Part shown: positions 1-8,522 of the stretch, piece by piece
How the letters are laid out: every line of letters begins with the position of its first letter
Position numbering within the stretch: position 1 is the stretch's first letter
DNA from: Bacteroidales bacterium
GTDB lineage: Bacteria; Bacteroidota; Bacteroidia; Bacteroidales; F082
Direction of reading: 5' to 3'
DNA length: 34,825 nucleotides
Assembly (NCBI GenBank): GCA_018400955.1
Contig: JAGYLH010000032.1
Location: 1-34,825 of the forward strand
The notes under the pieces: generated by a model
Databases searched by the model: none
Told to the model about the DNA's origin: nothing
The model's input: only the letters and a program-made list of their open reading frames with translations
Made by a program: the position numbers and the translations under genes

Positions 1-16
1 GATTGGAAAACATTTT

Positions 17-865
17 TCATTTCGACGCATCCAGGCGATGGCTTTTGGCGATAGGGTCAATCTTTAATATTTTAGCCAGCAGGGAATAAAGTGTGGCATT
101 GTGCCTTTTTAATGATTTCGGCTTTTCAAAAAACAATTCCACGGCAACGGCAAAAAACTCCTCCAGGTTGCTGCTGGCATAAGTCCTGAAAAAGGATTCC
201 TCTCCCTGATTCCTGGTCATTGCATCGATTTCTTTTTTCGCTTCGGCATCAAATTGCTGCATGGTTTTTCTATCATAAAAATCATATTCATCATTTTCGA
301 TGATGTTGATGAGCCTCAGGGCATGCGCCATTTCGTGCAATCCCAGGTGGTGCCCGTCGTCATGCGAGCTAAAGCCTTCCTTCAAGCTGCGCCACGAAAC
401 CACGATTAATCCACCCAGGTTGACCTCACCTTTGTGGAACTTCCTTGTTATAAGTGAATAATACTCGTCAGGATAAATCAGAATGCGGTAGAAATGCCTG
501 AAGTAAATATAAGGATAGCCAAAAGTCAGCTGTATGGCACTGCCTGCAACCAAAGTTTTCATTTCGGGGGTAACTTTTTTTATTCCACCGCGCGGTATAA
601 AGTCCTTTTTGTCAATGAATTTCTGTACCCGCTTTTCGAAAAGTATTTTATCCTTGTCGTTCAAGCGGTTGTAAAATGGAAAATTGCGGACAAGGTAAGG
701 CCTGTAGATTGGTCTGAGGCTTCGCAAAAACCAGTATTTTGCCGATGATTTCCTGATTGACAGGGGTGAATCGGTAAAAAAATGCAGACGTACATAAATA
801 AAGCCAAAGGCTGCCAAAAGCATGAAAGCCAGGATGAAATAGTCAGATAACAAATGCTCATGCAT
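17..865 (-). CDS. mtfA: MtfA-like zinc metallopeptidase (M90 family), membrane-anchored
   Basis: The 282-aa product has a hydrophobic N-terminal segment (about residues 8-28) that could anchor it in the membrane. A zincin motif HEMAH lies at residues 177-181, preceded by GHHLGL. A downstream segment NLEEFFAVAVE (about 233-243) matches the third-ligand region of MtfA (Mlc titration factor A). In Enterobacteria MtfA is a zinc peptidase that also binds the glucose repressor Mlc. Bacteroidota members of the family have no proven partner, so a regulatory role here is only inference. The start at 865 is the first ATG after a candidate promoter (-7 element TATATTTG at 933-926). The gene is transcribed away from the ATPase pair and both share the 866-1082 spacer. 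The family call is solid. The physiological role is unknown. Confidence 0.85.
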   Translation of the reverse strand: MHEHLLSDYFILAFMLLAAFGFIYVRLHFFTDSPLSIRKSSAKYWFLRSLRPIYRPYLVRNFPFYNRLNDKDKILFEKRVQKFIDKKDFIPRGGIKKVTPEMKTLVAGSAIQLTFGYPYIYFRHFYRILIYPDEYYSLITRKFHKGEVNLGGLIVVSWRSLKEGFSSHDDGHHLGLHEMAHALRLINIIENDEYDFYDRKTMQQFDAEAKKEIDAMTRNQGEESFFRTYASSNLEEFFAVAVELFFEKPKSLKRHNATLYSLLAKILKIDPIAKSHRLDASK

Positions 866-915
866 GGGGGTGCACTTTTTTACGGCTAAAAATTATTGCT
901 ACGGCCTGTTTAAAA

Positions 916-933
916 TGACAATTGTCAAATATA
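916..933 (-). promoter_or_regulatory. Candidate mtfA promoter -7 element overlapped by a perfect 12-bp palindrome
   Basis: Read on the minus strand, TATATTTG (933-926) matches the Bacteroidota -7 consensus TAnnTTTG and lies about 60 bp upstream of the mtfA start. The sequence TGACAATTGTCA (916-927) is a perfect 12-bp palindrome that begins inside the -7 element and covers the expected transcription start. That would be a good place for a repressor. No clear -33 TTTG was found (TTTCG is nearby). The promoter is a pattern match. The operator role is inference. Confidence 0.4.
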
Positions 934-1013
934 AAGCATAAATGGTTTGACGAAACATTGGCATGGCTGTTTCTTACTGACTGGAAGTAGAAACATAGCG
1001 AAATTAAAAAAAG

Positions 1014-1064
1014 TGACAGTAAATTTGCTGTCAAATGATTTTAACAGTAAATTTGCTGTTAAAA
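1014..1064 (+). promoter_or_regulatory. Two tandem palindromic operators laid over the -33 and -7 elements of the ATPase operon
   Basis: Two near-identical inverted repeats share the core ACAGTAAATTTGCTGT. The first spans 1014-1033 with arms TGACAG/CTGTCA. The second spans 1039-1064 with arms TTTTAACAG/CTGTTAAAA. Their centres are 28 bp apart. Each core contains TAAATTTG, a perfect match to the Bacteroidota -7 element TAnnTTTG. The TTTG of copy 1 (1024-1027) and the TAAATTTG of copy 2 (1048-1055) are separated by 20 bp, close to normal -33/-7 spacing, which would put the start of transcription near 1060 and leave a leader of about 20 nt before the ATG at 1083. A dimeric regulator bound to both sites should block RNA polymerase. 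Autoregulation by the ATPase product is inference. Confidence 0.7.
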
Positions 1065-1082
1065 ACTAAAAACTGAAGTCGC

Positions 1083-2270
1083 ATGGAAAAAGATTGGAAA
1101 TCACCTGAAATCATTATTGGCAGTGCTGCCATAGGTAATTACTACTACCATCGAACTGAAACCGAACAAGAGGTTTGGAACGAACTGGACAAGGGCAATT
1201 ATGTTTTGCTGATTGCCCCGCGTAGGGTTGGTAAAACCTCAATTATGAAATCTATTGCCTCCCAAGGAAGGCCAAATTATCTGCTTGTTTTTAATAATGT
1301 GCAAGGAATTAGGTCGGAAAACGATTTTTACAAAACCCTTTATGGTTTGGTGCTTTCTTGTCTGGACAAAGGTAAACAGATAAAAGAATGGTTCAGCAAT
1401 TATCTTAAGAACAGAACTATAAGTGAAATTGATATGAGCGGTAGTTTTAAAATAGAAAAAGAGCAAATAAACTACCTTGATGAGATTAACCGGTTAATGC
1501 ACGAACTCAATAAGAAAAATACTGAAACTATAGTTTTACTAATTGATGAAATCCCCGAATTGCTGCATTACCTGAATAAAAACGGCAAAAAAGATGAAGC
1601 CTCCTCGATCATAAAAAATCTACGCCAATGGCGACAAAATCAAGAATTTAACAAACTGCGTTTTGTTTTAGCGGGTTCGATTGGAATTCACTATGTAGTA
1701 AATGCCATTGAAGGCAGGAGTGCAGACCTGAATGACCTATGCATCATTAATTGTCCACCCCTTGAAGGCAATGAAACAGATGAATACATCAATTGGGCAA
1801 CCCGAAATGCAACGGTTAAATACAACAATGCCCTTAAAATCCATTTGAGGGAAAGAATACAATACTTTGTACCTTATTTTCTCAACTTAATGTTTGATGA
1901 GATAAACAATGCTGCCCGAAAAAGGAAAAATGAGGTTATTACAACACAACATATAGATGAAGCTTTTGAAGCAGTTATTCAAAAAAACAAGCATTTTGCC
2001 GACTGGAAAAAGCGGCTGGTTGATTATATGCCTAAAGCTGATTTCGATTTCGTCAATGAAATATTGATCCACATTGCCCACAACGGAACAATCAGCATAC
2101 AAGAGATCTATAATAAAGCCACCAAATATAATAAAACCATTGATTACATGGATTTTGTGAATGAACTGGTTCAGGACGGCTATATCAAGGCTACAGATCA
2201 ATCATATCAATTTTTATCACCCTTTTTAAAAACTTTTTGGAAATCAAACAACCCAATATATCATGTATAA
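1083..2270 (+). CDS. P-loop ATPase of the archaeal-type ATPase_2 / COG1672 kind
   Basis: The 395-aa protein has a Walker A motif APRRVGKTS at residues 45-53, a Walker B segment IVLLIDEIPEL at about 150-160, and a sensor-like FVLAGSIGI after an Arg-rich helix (RQWRQ). The last 80 or so residues look like a winged helix. This is the layout of the ATPase_2 branch of STAND/AAA+ ATPases, related to Orc1/Cdc6, which is expanded in archaea and Bacteroidota and mostly uncharacterised. No signal peptide or membrane segment is seen. The gene overlaps the next ATPase by 8 bp, so the two are surely co-transcribed. It starts 19 bp after the second palindromic operator. Codon use is AT-rich compared with the glycosidases, which suggests later acquisition. 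Function is not known; a DNA-binding regulator or a defence-type switch are both possible. Confidence 0.8.
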   Translation: MEKDWKSPEIIIGSAAIGNYYYHRTETEQEVWNELDKGNYVLLIAPRRVGKTSIMKSIASQGRPNYLLVFNNVQGIRSENDFYKTLYGLVLSCLDKGKQIKEWFSNYLKNRTISEIDMSGSFKIEKEQINYLDEINRLMHELNKKNTETIVLLIDEIPELLHYLNKNGKKDEASSIIKNLRQWRQNQEFNKLRFVLAGSIGIHYVVNAIEGRSADLNDLCIINCPPLEGNETDEYINWATRNATVKYNNALKIHLRERIQYFVPYFLNLMFDEINNAARKRKNEVITTQHIDEAFEAVIQKNKHFADWKKRLVDYMPKADFDFVNEILIHIAHNGTISIQEIYNKATKYNKTIDYMDFVNELVQDGYIKATDQSYQFLSPFLKTFWKSNNPIYHV

Positions 2271-4482
2271 TTCGGAAAACATGAGCAAAACCTGGTTAAT
2301 GGACCAATTGAACATTTACCAGGCTGCTAACAGCGAGCATAAGGCCATTAAGGATAATTTCATTATTCGTTTGGTTGAATTCAATACAATTATTGAGGCC
2401 TTAAAAAACAAAGATGCACCTGACCCATTACAGCACGAATTGATTCTTGGCAGAAGGGGAAGCGGAAAATCCACCCTCCTGAAGCGGATTGAAATAGAAA
2501 TTCTTGAAAATAAAGACCTAAACAAACAATTCATTCCCCTTAACCTTGCCGAAGAACAGGCCGGAATCTATCGACTATTTGATTTGTGGGAACAACTAAT
2601 CGACGAAATAAACAGCCAATTCGATGGTAAAATAGAAGTTCTTGATTACAGAACCTTTAAAGACAAAAATACTTACTGCCGAAAACTTTATGAACGAATA
2701 AATCTCTACTGTCGCGAAAACAAGAAACGCATTGTGCTTTTGCTGGACAATTTCGACCGCATAATTGAAAATTTTGACGATGATGGCAACTTGTTAAGGG
2801 AAATTCTGATTAACTACAACGACATAGCAATCATTGGGGCGAGTACCAGAATAGACGAGCATTTCTGGCGTTACGACATGCCTTTCTATGATTTTTTCAG
2901 ATACCATCGGCTTGAAACACTTAGCCGGGAAGAGGTTAGGCTTTTGTTAAAAGATTGGGGCGAAAAGCTTAATTACCCGCAGATTAATGCTTTTATTGAG
3001 AAAAACCCGGGGAAAATAGAAAATGTGCGCCTCCTTACAGATGGGCTTCCAAGAACCTTGCAGTTTTTCCTGCAAATGGTCATGCAGGATAATCAATTAC
3101 ACGGTTATGAATACCTGAAAAAAGTGATGGATCATGTTACACCCCTTTACCAGGAACGCCTCATACGACTTAGCCCTCAAATGCGAAAAACAGTACTCGA
3201 AATGGCATTCATCTGGGAGGCATGCTCAACCAAAGAGCTGGTTGAAGCCTGCCGTATGGAGAGCAAGTTGGTTTCGGCCAACCTGCTCACCCTTTACCAA
3301 CGGGGGATAGTTGATAAAATTGAAATGACGAAAAAGAACCACCTGTATAGGATATCGGAGCGCTTCTTTAATTTATGGCTGATTATTACCCAGGGCAACC
3401 CGGAGCAAAAACGCAAGGCAAGGTGGCTCAGCATATTCATAGAGAACTGGTATGACGCAATTGATATAAAACAAATGGCACAAAAACATCTTGAGCAGTT
3501 GAAAAGCGGGGGCTTGCAACTTACAGATGCTATCATCATGTCGAAAGCATTAGGCCAGAGCAAATTTATCACGATAAGCCACAGGGATGAGATCCTAACG
3601 CATACCGAATCCCTCTTTGAAAATTCACCGGAACGGCCTTTTATCAAATTACCTGAACATGCTTCAAAAATAATCACTGAAATAGCAGAACACGTCGAAT
3701 TGAAGCAATATGATCAGGCGCTTAAACTGGCTGACTCAATTGAAAATGAAGATGATGGTGTGAAATTTAGGATAATAGGCTATATACATTACCAAAAATC
3801 AAGCTTTTCTGAAGCTGAAAAATATTACTTGATGGCCATTAAGAAAGGTGATTTTGATGGCTTATTCAATCTGGCTAACCTATATTTCGATCAAGGAAAA
3901 ATGGATGAGGCCGAAGAATACTACCTGATGGCCATTGAAAAAGGACAAGTTAATGCCTTAAACAATCTGGCCAATCTTTACAATGACCAAGGAAAAATAG
4001 ATGAAGCTGAAAAATACTTCTTGTTGGCCATTGAGCAAGGCTTTCAAAAAGCCTTAAACAACCTTTTAATTCTTTATCTGCGAAACAATGTTAAAAAGAA
4101 TGAAAGTTTAGAGCTAATTAAGAAGCAAGGAATTGTGCCTCAGGAGCCTTTAGCACTCCTCATTGAGATTTGGAACGGATTATTCAATGAGGTAGAAAAA
4201 CGTGTCGAAGCCTTTTTTGAAACCAGCCTTGAAGAACAGGAATGGTTAATTACACATTTACTGGTTCACCAGCAAAATAACCTGGTCATAAAGCTGTTTA
4301 ATCACAAGGGTTATGGCAAAGAATTGAAAGAACGGTATCTGGTATTGTACACAGCTGCATTGCTACACAATGGTTCACATAATGAGGAAGCAAAGCTCCG
4401 CATCCCACCGGAAATCGTTCAGCCTGTAAATGAAATGCTGGAGTTCATCCGTGAACAAGAGAAGTTTTATGGCTACAGATAA
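2263..4482 (+). CDS. STAND-like P-loop ATPase with C-terminal TPR-like repeats
   Basis: The 739-aa protein has Walker A GRRGSGKST at residues 63-71 and Walker B IVLLLDNFDRI at about 157-167. Next come a predicted helical and winged-helix region (about 270-380) and then three near-identical 32-residue helical repeats from residue 518, with the signature AExYxLxAIxxG...ALNNLANLYxDQGKxDE. The remaining C-terminus (about 605-739) is helical and unrecognised. An ATPase followed by a superhelical repeat is the classic STAND layout, in which repeats sense a ligand and the NTPase switches. The ATG at 2263 overlaps the end of the upstream gene (shared ATGTATAA); an ATG at 2281 is an alternative start. 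The gene converges on the GH92 gene with only 13 bp between stops. No terminator was seen there. The specific role is unknown. Confidence 0.8.
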   Translation: MYNSENMSKTWLMDQLNIYQAANSEHKAIKDNFIIRLVEFNTIIEALKNKDAPDPLQHELILGRRGSGKSTLLKRIEIEILENKDLNKQFIPLNLAEEQAGIYRLFDLWEQLIDEINSQFDGKIEVLDYRTFKDKNTYCRKLYERINLYCRENKKRIVLLLDNFDRIIENFDDDGNLLREILINYNDIAIIGASTRIDEHFWRYDMPFYDFFRYHRLETLSREEVRLLLKDWGEKLNYPQINAFIEKNPGKIENVRLLTDGLPRTLQFFLQMVMQDNQLHGYEYLKKVMDHVTPLYQERLIRLSPQMRKTVLEMAFIWEACSTKELVEACRMESKLVSANLLTLYQRGIVDKIEMTKKNHLYRISERFFNLWLIITQGNPEQKRKARWLSIFIENWYDAIDIKQMAQKHLEQLKSGGLQLTDAIIMSKALGQSKFITISHRDEILTHTESLFENSPERPFIKLPEHASKIITEIAEHVELKQYDQALKLADSIENEDDGVKFRIIGYIHYQKSSFSEAEKYYLMAIKKGDFDGLFNLANLYFDQGKMDEAEEYYLMAIEKGQVNALNNLANLYNDQGKIDEAEKYFLLAIEQGFQKALNNLLILYLRNNVKKNESLELIKKQGIVPQEPLALLIEIWNGLFNEVEKRVEAFFETSLEEQEWLITHLLVHQQNNLVIKLFNHKGYGKELKERYLVLYTAALLHNGSHNEEAKLRIPPEIVQPVNEMLEFIREQEKFYGYR
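3814..4089 (+). repeat. In-frame 96-bp tandem repeat, about 2.9 copies, encoding TPR-like units
   Basis: Copies start at 3814, 3910 and 4006, exactly 96 bp (32 codons) apart, each beginning with an Ala-Glu pair (GCTGAA, GCCGAA, GCTGAA). Copies 2 and 3 share long stretches at DNA level, such as GCCTTAAACAA and CAAGGAAAAATAGATGA-like segments, so the array grew by recent duplication. The unit is two residues shorter than a canonical 34-residue TPR. Copy number may vary between strains. Confidence 0.8.
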
Positions 4483-4495
4483 CTGATAAAAGCAC

Positions 4496-7441
4496 TTACT
4501 CCACCACCACCTCATCAATAAAAATCCAGGCCTGGCCTCCTGCACCTAAATGCCAGTCAGGAATGGTGCCAAAACTTGTGGCCTCAATCTTTACAAACCG
4601 GGCATTTACTTTTACCTTGCTGCCCATATCCACCTGATGTACTTCGTAATCATCTTTGCCCAGGGGACTTTCAATCAGGGCCACCTCCCTGAAATTTTCG
4701 CCATCCGCCGAAACCGAGAAACGGACAGTTGTTGGCAACCAAATCCAGGAGCGAATTTCCTGCAAAAATCCGGCCCCAACATACGAAATGGGTTGCTGGC
4801 TGCCTAAATCAACAACAGCTTCGAAATCAATTCCCTGATAACCATGCCAGTTGCCCAGCCGGAAGTTTTTCACCCCCCGCATGCCATCAATCAAGGCTTC
4901 GGGGCCACCGCCGTGGTAGTTGTTGTCGAGGGGAGGGGTGATGCGGATACTGCGGTTGTGGTCAATTTTTACAAATTGGGCTACAACCGGCTTGCTATAG
5001 CCAAAACCATCTTTCCAGGCAACTGCCTTTAAGGTGGCTGTGTTATCAATCCGGAAAGGTGCTGTATAAGCCGTGGACTGCTTGTTGGGCAGGCTGCCGT
5101 CAAGTGAGTAATAAATTTCGCAGTCAGCTTCAATGGATTCAATGGCAACCTCAACAAAATCGCGTATGCGGGTGCCGGTGCTTTTTACAACAGGCACAGG
5201 CAACAATTGGTTTTCGCTGATGTGGGTTACGGGAATGTTTCCCTCGCCAGTGCCCCAGTTTTTATTTGGCTGGGGGCCCATTTCAAAATGCAAGTGACCG
5301 CCCTGCACAATATCCTCATGCGAAATATAGGATTTGTTATATGTCTCGCCATTGAGACTGGCCGATTGGATATAGAAATTCTTTTTTGAAACATTATTGG
5401 CTGTAATTTTGAATGTATTGCCGTTTTCCAATTGCATTTCCATTTCGGGAAACCAGGGGGTGCCAATAACATATTCGGCTTGCCCGGGGCTAACAGGATA
5501 AAAACCCATGGCACTCATAACCAGCCAGGCCGACATTTGTCCACAATCCTCGTTGCCACTGAGTCCATCGGGCTGGTGGGTATATAAATCATCCATTATT
5601 TGCCTTGCCCTTTGTTGGGTCTTCCAGGGTTGGTCCACAAAATTATACAGATAGGCCATATGGTGACTGGGTTCGTTGCCCTGTGCATATTGCCCTATCA
5701 GTCCGGTGATGTCCTTCATATCGCGGCCACTGATGGGTGCTTCTGTGTTGAACAATTCATCAATTTTAGCTGCCAGTTTTTCCTTGCCGCCATGCAAAGC
5801 AGTAAAACCGGTGATGTCCTGCGGCACATAAAAACTATAATGCCACGAATTGGCCTCCGTAAAATGCCAATCCACTGTTGTGGGGTCGAAAGGCTCGAGC
5901 CAGCCGCCATTCATGCGGGGCCGCATAAAGCCTGATTCGGGATCAAAAATATGCTTGTAGCCCTGTGCCCGTTCAATGTATTTATTGTAAACATCATCCA
6001 ATCCCAAATCCTTTGCCATCACGGCAATGCACCAGTCGTTGTAGGCATATTCCAGTGTTTTCGAAATGGATTCATGCTCCAGTTCGCCGGGAATAAATCC
6101 ATATTTTTGATAAACATCCAGGCCGTGATGCTCCTGTGTGGCACTGTGGAGCATGGCTTGCATGGCTTTTTCCCCATCAAAACCGCGCAAACCTTTCATC
6201 CACGCATCTGCAATCACCGAAATGCTGTGGTTGCCAATCATGCAATACGTTTCGTTTGCTGCCAGTTCCCATATGGGAAGCAAGCCGCCTTTTTCATACA
6301 TATCCAGCATCACACGAACAAAATCCTGGCTGCGATGCGGCTCCAGTATGGTCATCAGGGGGTGCCAGGTGCGGTAGGTGTCCCAAAGGGAAAAGACAGT
6401 ATAATTTGTAAAGTTGTTGGATGTATGAATGTTGCGATCCATTCCGCGGTATCGCCTGTCCACATCCATAAACGTATTGGGTTGTAAAAAGGCGTGGTAC
6501 ATGGCGGTGTAGAAAACAGTGTTTTGTTCCCGGCTGCCACCTTTTACCTGAACTTTACCAACCGTTTCGTTCCATGCATTAAAGGCATTCTGGCGAATTT
6601 GGTCAAAATTCCAATCAGGGGATTCTGCTTTCAAATTTTTTAAAGCTCCTTCAGCATCAACGGCCGATAGCCCGACTTTTACTTCCACAACTTCATCCTT
6701 TTTTGTACTGAAGCCTACATAGGCCTTGATATTCTTGCCCTCGGCGCGGTTCAGTCCATCGCTGACCACATCGTCTATGGCAATACCATAATGCTCAAAA
6801 GGTTTGGAAAATTCCATATGAAAAAACCACACCATATCATTGGCCCAATTGGTTGAGCGGCGCATACCACGGATTTCGGTATCGCTAACAATTTCAATCC
6901 AGGCATCAACCACATGGTCGCGGTGCTTCAGGTCAATGATCAAATTGGCCTTTTCACTTTCAGGAAAAGTATAGCGGTGGTAGCCTGTGCGTGTTGTGGC
7001 CGTCATTTCGGCCCAAACTTCCGGCTTATCCAGAAAAACCCGGTAGTAGCCGGCTTCGGCCTCCTCATTTTCCTTGCTGAAAGGGGAATTGTAGAGATTA
7101 TTGTCAAAAACCGGTTCACCAATATAGGGCATCACCAGGATATCGCCATAATCGCTAACGCCGGTCCCACTGAGGGCTGTATGGGCAAAACCGTAAAGGA
7201 GGCTATCCGTAAAGTGATATCCTGAGCAACCGTCCCATCCATCGAGACGTGTTTGCGGGCTTAGCTGCACCATGCCAAAAGGGGTGGCGGCACCGGGGTA
7301 GGTGTGGCCGTGGCCGTCAGTGCCAATAAAAGGATTGATGTAGGATGCAGGCTCGCCTGTGTTCATATCCTTTTCGCAGCTGCTTAGCAAAAGAGAAAGG
7401 CTGAAAAAGGCAAACAGTAGTTTCAAACTGATGTTCCTCAT
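4496..7441 (-). CDS. GH92 alpha-mannosidase lipoprotein with two C-terminal accessory domains
   Basis: The 981-aa product starts with a lipoprotein signal peptide, lipobox LSSC with Cys22, followed by Glu-Lys-Asp, an acidic pattern compatible with surface export in Bacteroidota. GH92 signatures include NPFIGTDGHGHTYPGA (36-51), PFGMVQLSP, the HHMAYLY...PWKTQ segment, and GNEDCGQMSAW (from residue 629), the conserved acidic motif near the catalytic centre, then GFYPVSPG. GH92 enzymes are calcium-dependent exo-alpha-mannosidases that trim mannose from N-glycans or fungal mannans; linkage preference cannot be read from sequence. After the catalytic part come a chitobiase-C-terminal-like domain (about 750-815, IYYSLDGSLP) and an F5/8 type C-like carbohydrate-binding domain (about 830-981). 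The start overlaps the LacI-family stop as ATGA, so the two genes are translationally coupled. Confidence 0.93.
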   Translation of the reverse strand: MRNISLKLLFAFFSLSLLLSSCEKDMNTGEPASYINPFIGTDGHGHTYPGAATPFGMVQLSPQTRLDGWDGCSGYHFTDSLLYGFAHTALSGTGVSDYGDILVMPYIGEPVFDNNLYNSPFSKENEEAEAGYYRVFLDKPEVWAEMTATTRTGYHRYTFPESEKANLIIDLKHRDHVVDAWIEIVSDTEIRGMRRSTNWANDMVWFFHMEFSKPFEHYGIAIDDVVSDGLNRAEGKNIKAYVGFSTKKDEVVEVKVGLSAVDAEGALKNLKAESPDWNFDQIRQNAFNAWNETVGKVQVKGGSREQNTVFYTAMYHAFLQPNTFMDVDRRYRGMDRNIHTSNNFTNYTVFSLWDTYRTWHPLMTILEPHRSQDFVRVMLDMYEKGGLLPIWELAANETYCMIGNHSISVIADAWMKGLRGFDGEKAMQAMLHSATQEHHGLDVYQKYGFIPGELEHESISKTLEYAYNDWCIAVMAKDLGLDDVYNKYIERAQGYKHIFDPESGFMRPRMNGGWLEPFDPTTVDWHFTEANSWHYSFYVPQDITGFTALHGGKEKLAAKIDELFNTEAPISGRDMKDITGLIGQYAQGNEPSHHMAYLYNFVDQPWKTQQRARQIMDDLYTHQPDGLSGNEDCGQMSAWLVMSAMGFYPVSPGQAEYVIGTPWFPEMEMQLENGNTFKITANNVSKKNFYIQSASLNGETYNKSYISHEDIVQGGHLHFEMGPQPNKNWGTGEGNIPVTHISENQLLPVPVVKSTGTRIRDFVEVAIESIEADCEIYYSLDGSLPNKQSTAYTAPFRIDNTATLKAVAWKDGFGYSKPVVAQFVKIDHNRSIRITPPLDNNYHGGGPEALIDGMRGVKNFRLGNWHGYQGIDFEAVVDLGSQQPISYVGAGFLQEIRSWIWLPTTVRFSVSADGENFREVALIESPLGKDDYEVHQVDMGSKVKVNARFVKIEATSFGTIPDWHLGAGGQAWIFIDEVVVE

Positions 7442-8484
7442 GTATAGGTGGGTATTGGTTTTAAGGAAGATTCCCTTATTTTGATGTCAACAGCTAAAAC
7501 GGTATTTTGCAGTTTTGCAGCTGTCTGGCTTTTGCCAAACTGCTGAAGCAACAATTCGAAAGCTTTTTCGCTGATCCGATCGATCGGTTGTGCGATGGCC
7601 GTGACTGAGGGTTGTGTAAAACTAAAAAACGTCACATCATCAAAACCAATCAATGCGATTTGTCTAGGCACTGAAACCGATAATTCACGCAGGCATTTAA
7701 GGCAAACGGAGGTGAGGTTGTTGTTCAGTGTAAAAATGGCTTCCGGAAGGTTATTGGCTTCGCTTAAGCTTGTAAGCCGTTCGCTTAAAACAGCTTCCAT
7801 ATTATCAAAAGGTACTTTGATAAACCATTCAGGGGGCAGGTTGATGCCGTTGGCGGCCAGTTCATGCGTAAACCCATCAATGCGCCTGCTGATGGTTGAT
7901 ATATGTTCGGGTGTGATGGTCACCAGGGCTATTTTTTGCAGGCCCTGCGAAAGCAGGTGTTGGGCAGCAAGTCGTGCCCCTGCATAATTATCAACCGACA
8001 CAGCCGGTGATTTCATCTGATCAAAGGTGCGGTCGATAAGCACATGTGGCATACCCACCTCGACCAGGTTATTGAAGAAGTCGGGGCTTTCCTGTGAGGA
8101 TGAGATGATTAGCCCATCCACCTTGCGGTCCATCAGCAGCCTGATTTGCTCCTTTTCCTTTTCCACCTGCTCATCGGTACTGCAAATGATTACGGTGTAG
8201 CCATGTTGCCAGGCGTAGTCTTCGATATTGCGTGCAATTTTGGCATAAAAGCGGTTGGATATATCCGAAACGATCAAACCGATGGTATTTGTTTTACCCA
8301 TGCGGAACCCCCGCGCCAATTCGTTGGGCTGGTATTTGAGCTCCCTGATTTTTTCCCTTACTTTTTTCTGGGTTTCCTTGCTGATGCCATGGGCATCGCC
8401 CTTGTTGTTAACTACAAGGGATACAAGTGTTTTGGACACTCCGAGACTGCTGGCGATGTCGGCCAGTGATATTTTCTTTGCCAT
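7438..8484 (-). CDS. LacI-family transcriptional regulator
   Basis: The 348-aa protein has the N-terminal LacI helix-turn-helix (SLADIASSLGVSKTLVSLVVN, about residues 5-26; key recognition segment VSKTLVSLVVN). The hinge QPNELARGFRMGKTNTIGLIV follows, then a periplasmic-binding-protein-like effector domain running to the C-terminus. Such proteins repress sugar genes until a small sugar or sugar phosphate binds. It sits between GH20 and GH92, 34 bp after the GH20 stop, and overlaps the GH92 start by 4 bp. A candidate promoter and CG-centred operator lie immediately upstream, so autoregulation with GH92 is likely. The effector is probably a mono- or oligosaccharide released by the neighbouring enzymes, but this is inference. 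Confidence 0.95.
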   Translation of the reverse strand: MAKKISLADIASSLGVSKTLVSLVVNNKGDAHGISKETQKKVREKIRELKYQPNELARGFRMGKTNTIGLIVSDISNRFYAKIARNIEDYAWQHGYTVIICSTDEQVEKEKEQIRLLMDRKVDGLIISSSQESPDFFNNLVEVGMPHVLIDRTFDQMKSPAVSVDNYAGARLAAQHLLSQGLQKIALVTITPEHISTISRRIDGFTHELAANGINLPPEWFIKVPFDNMEAVLSERLTSLSEANNLPEAIFTLNNNLTSVCLKCLRELSVSVPRQIALIGFDDVTFFSFTQPSVTAIAQPIDRISEKAFELLLQQFGKSQTAAKLQNTVLAVDIKIRESSLKPIPTYT

Positions 8485-8492
8485 ATTCAGCG

Positions 8493-8522
8493 CAAAGGTA
8501 TAAAAAATCTAAACCGATTTAG
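8493..8522 (-). promoter_or_regulatory. Candidate promoter and LacI-type operator in front of the LacI-family gene
   Basis: On the minus strand TACCTTTG (8500-8493) is a perfect -7 element TAnnTTTG, only 8 nt from the LacI-family ATG at 8484, so the transcript would be almost leaderless. Just upstream, CTAAACCGATTTAG (8509-8522, plus-strand reading) has CTAAA/TTTAG arms and a central CG, the usual form of LacI-family operators. It lies between the -33 and -7 positions and overlaps the GH20 stop codon. No good -33 element was seen. The site suggests a second, self-repressed promoter for the LacI-GH92 pair. Confidence 0.55.

Noticed and set aside
4483-4495. Terminator between the convergent second ATPase and GH92 genes
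   Set aside because: Only 13 bp separate the stops and no hairpin is visible there.
5951-6487. Open frame of 178 codons antisense to GH92
   Set aside because: The opposite strand carries clear GH92 motifs throughout, and the antisense product is Cys/His-rich with no family resemblance.
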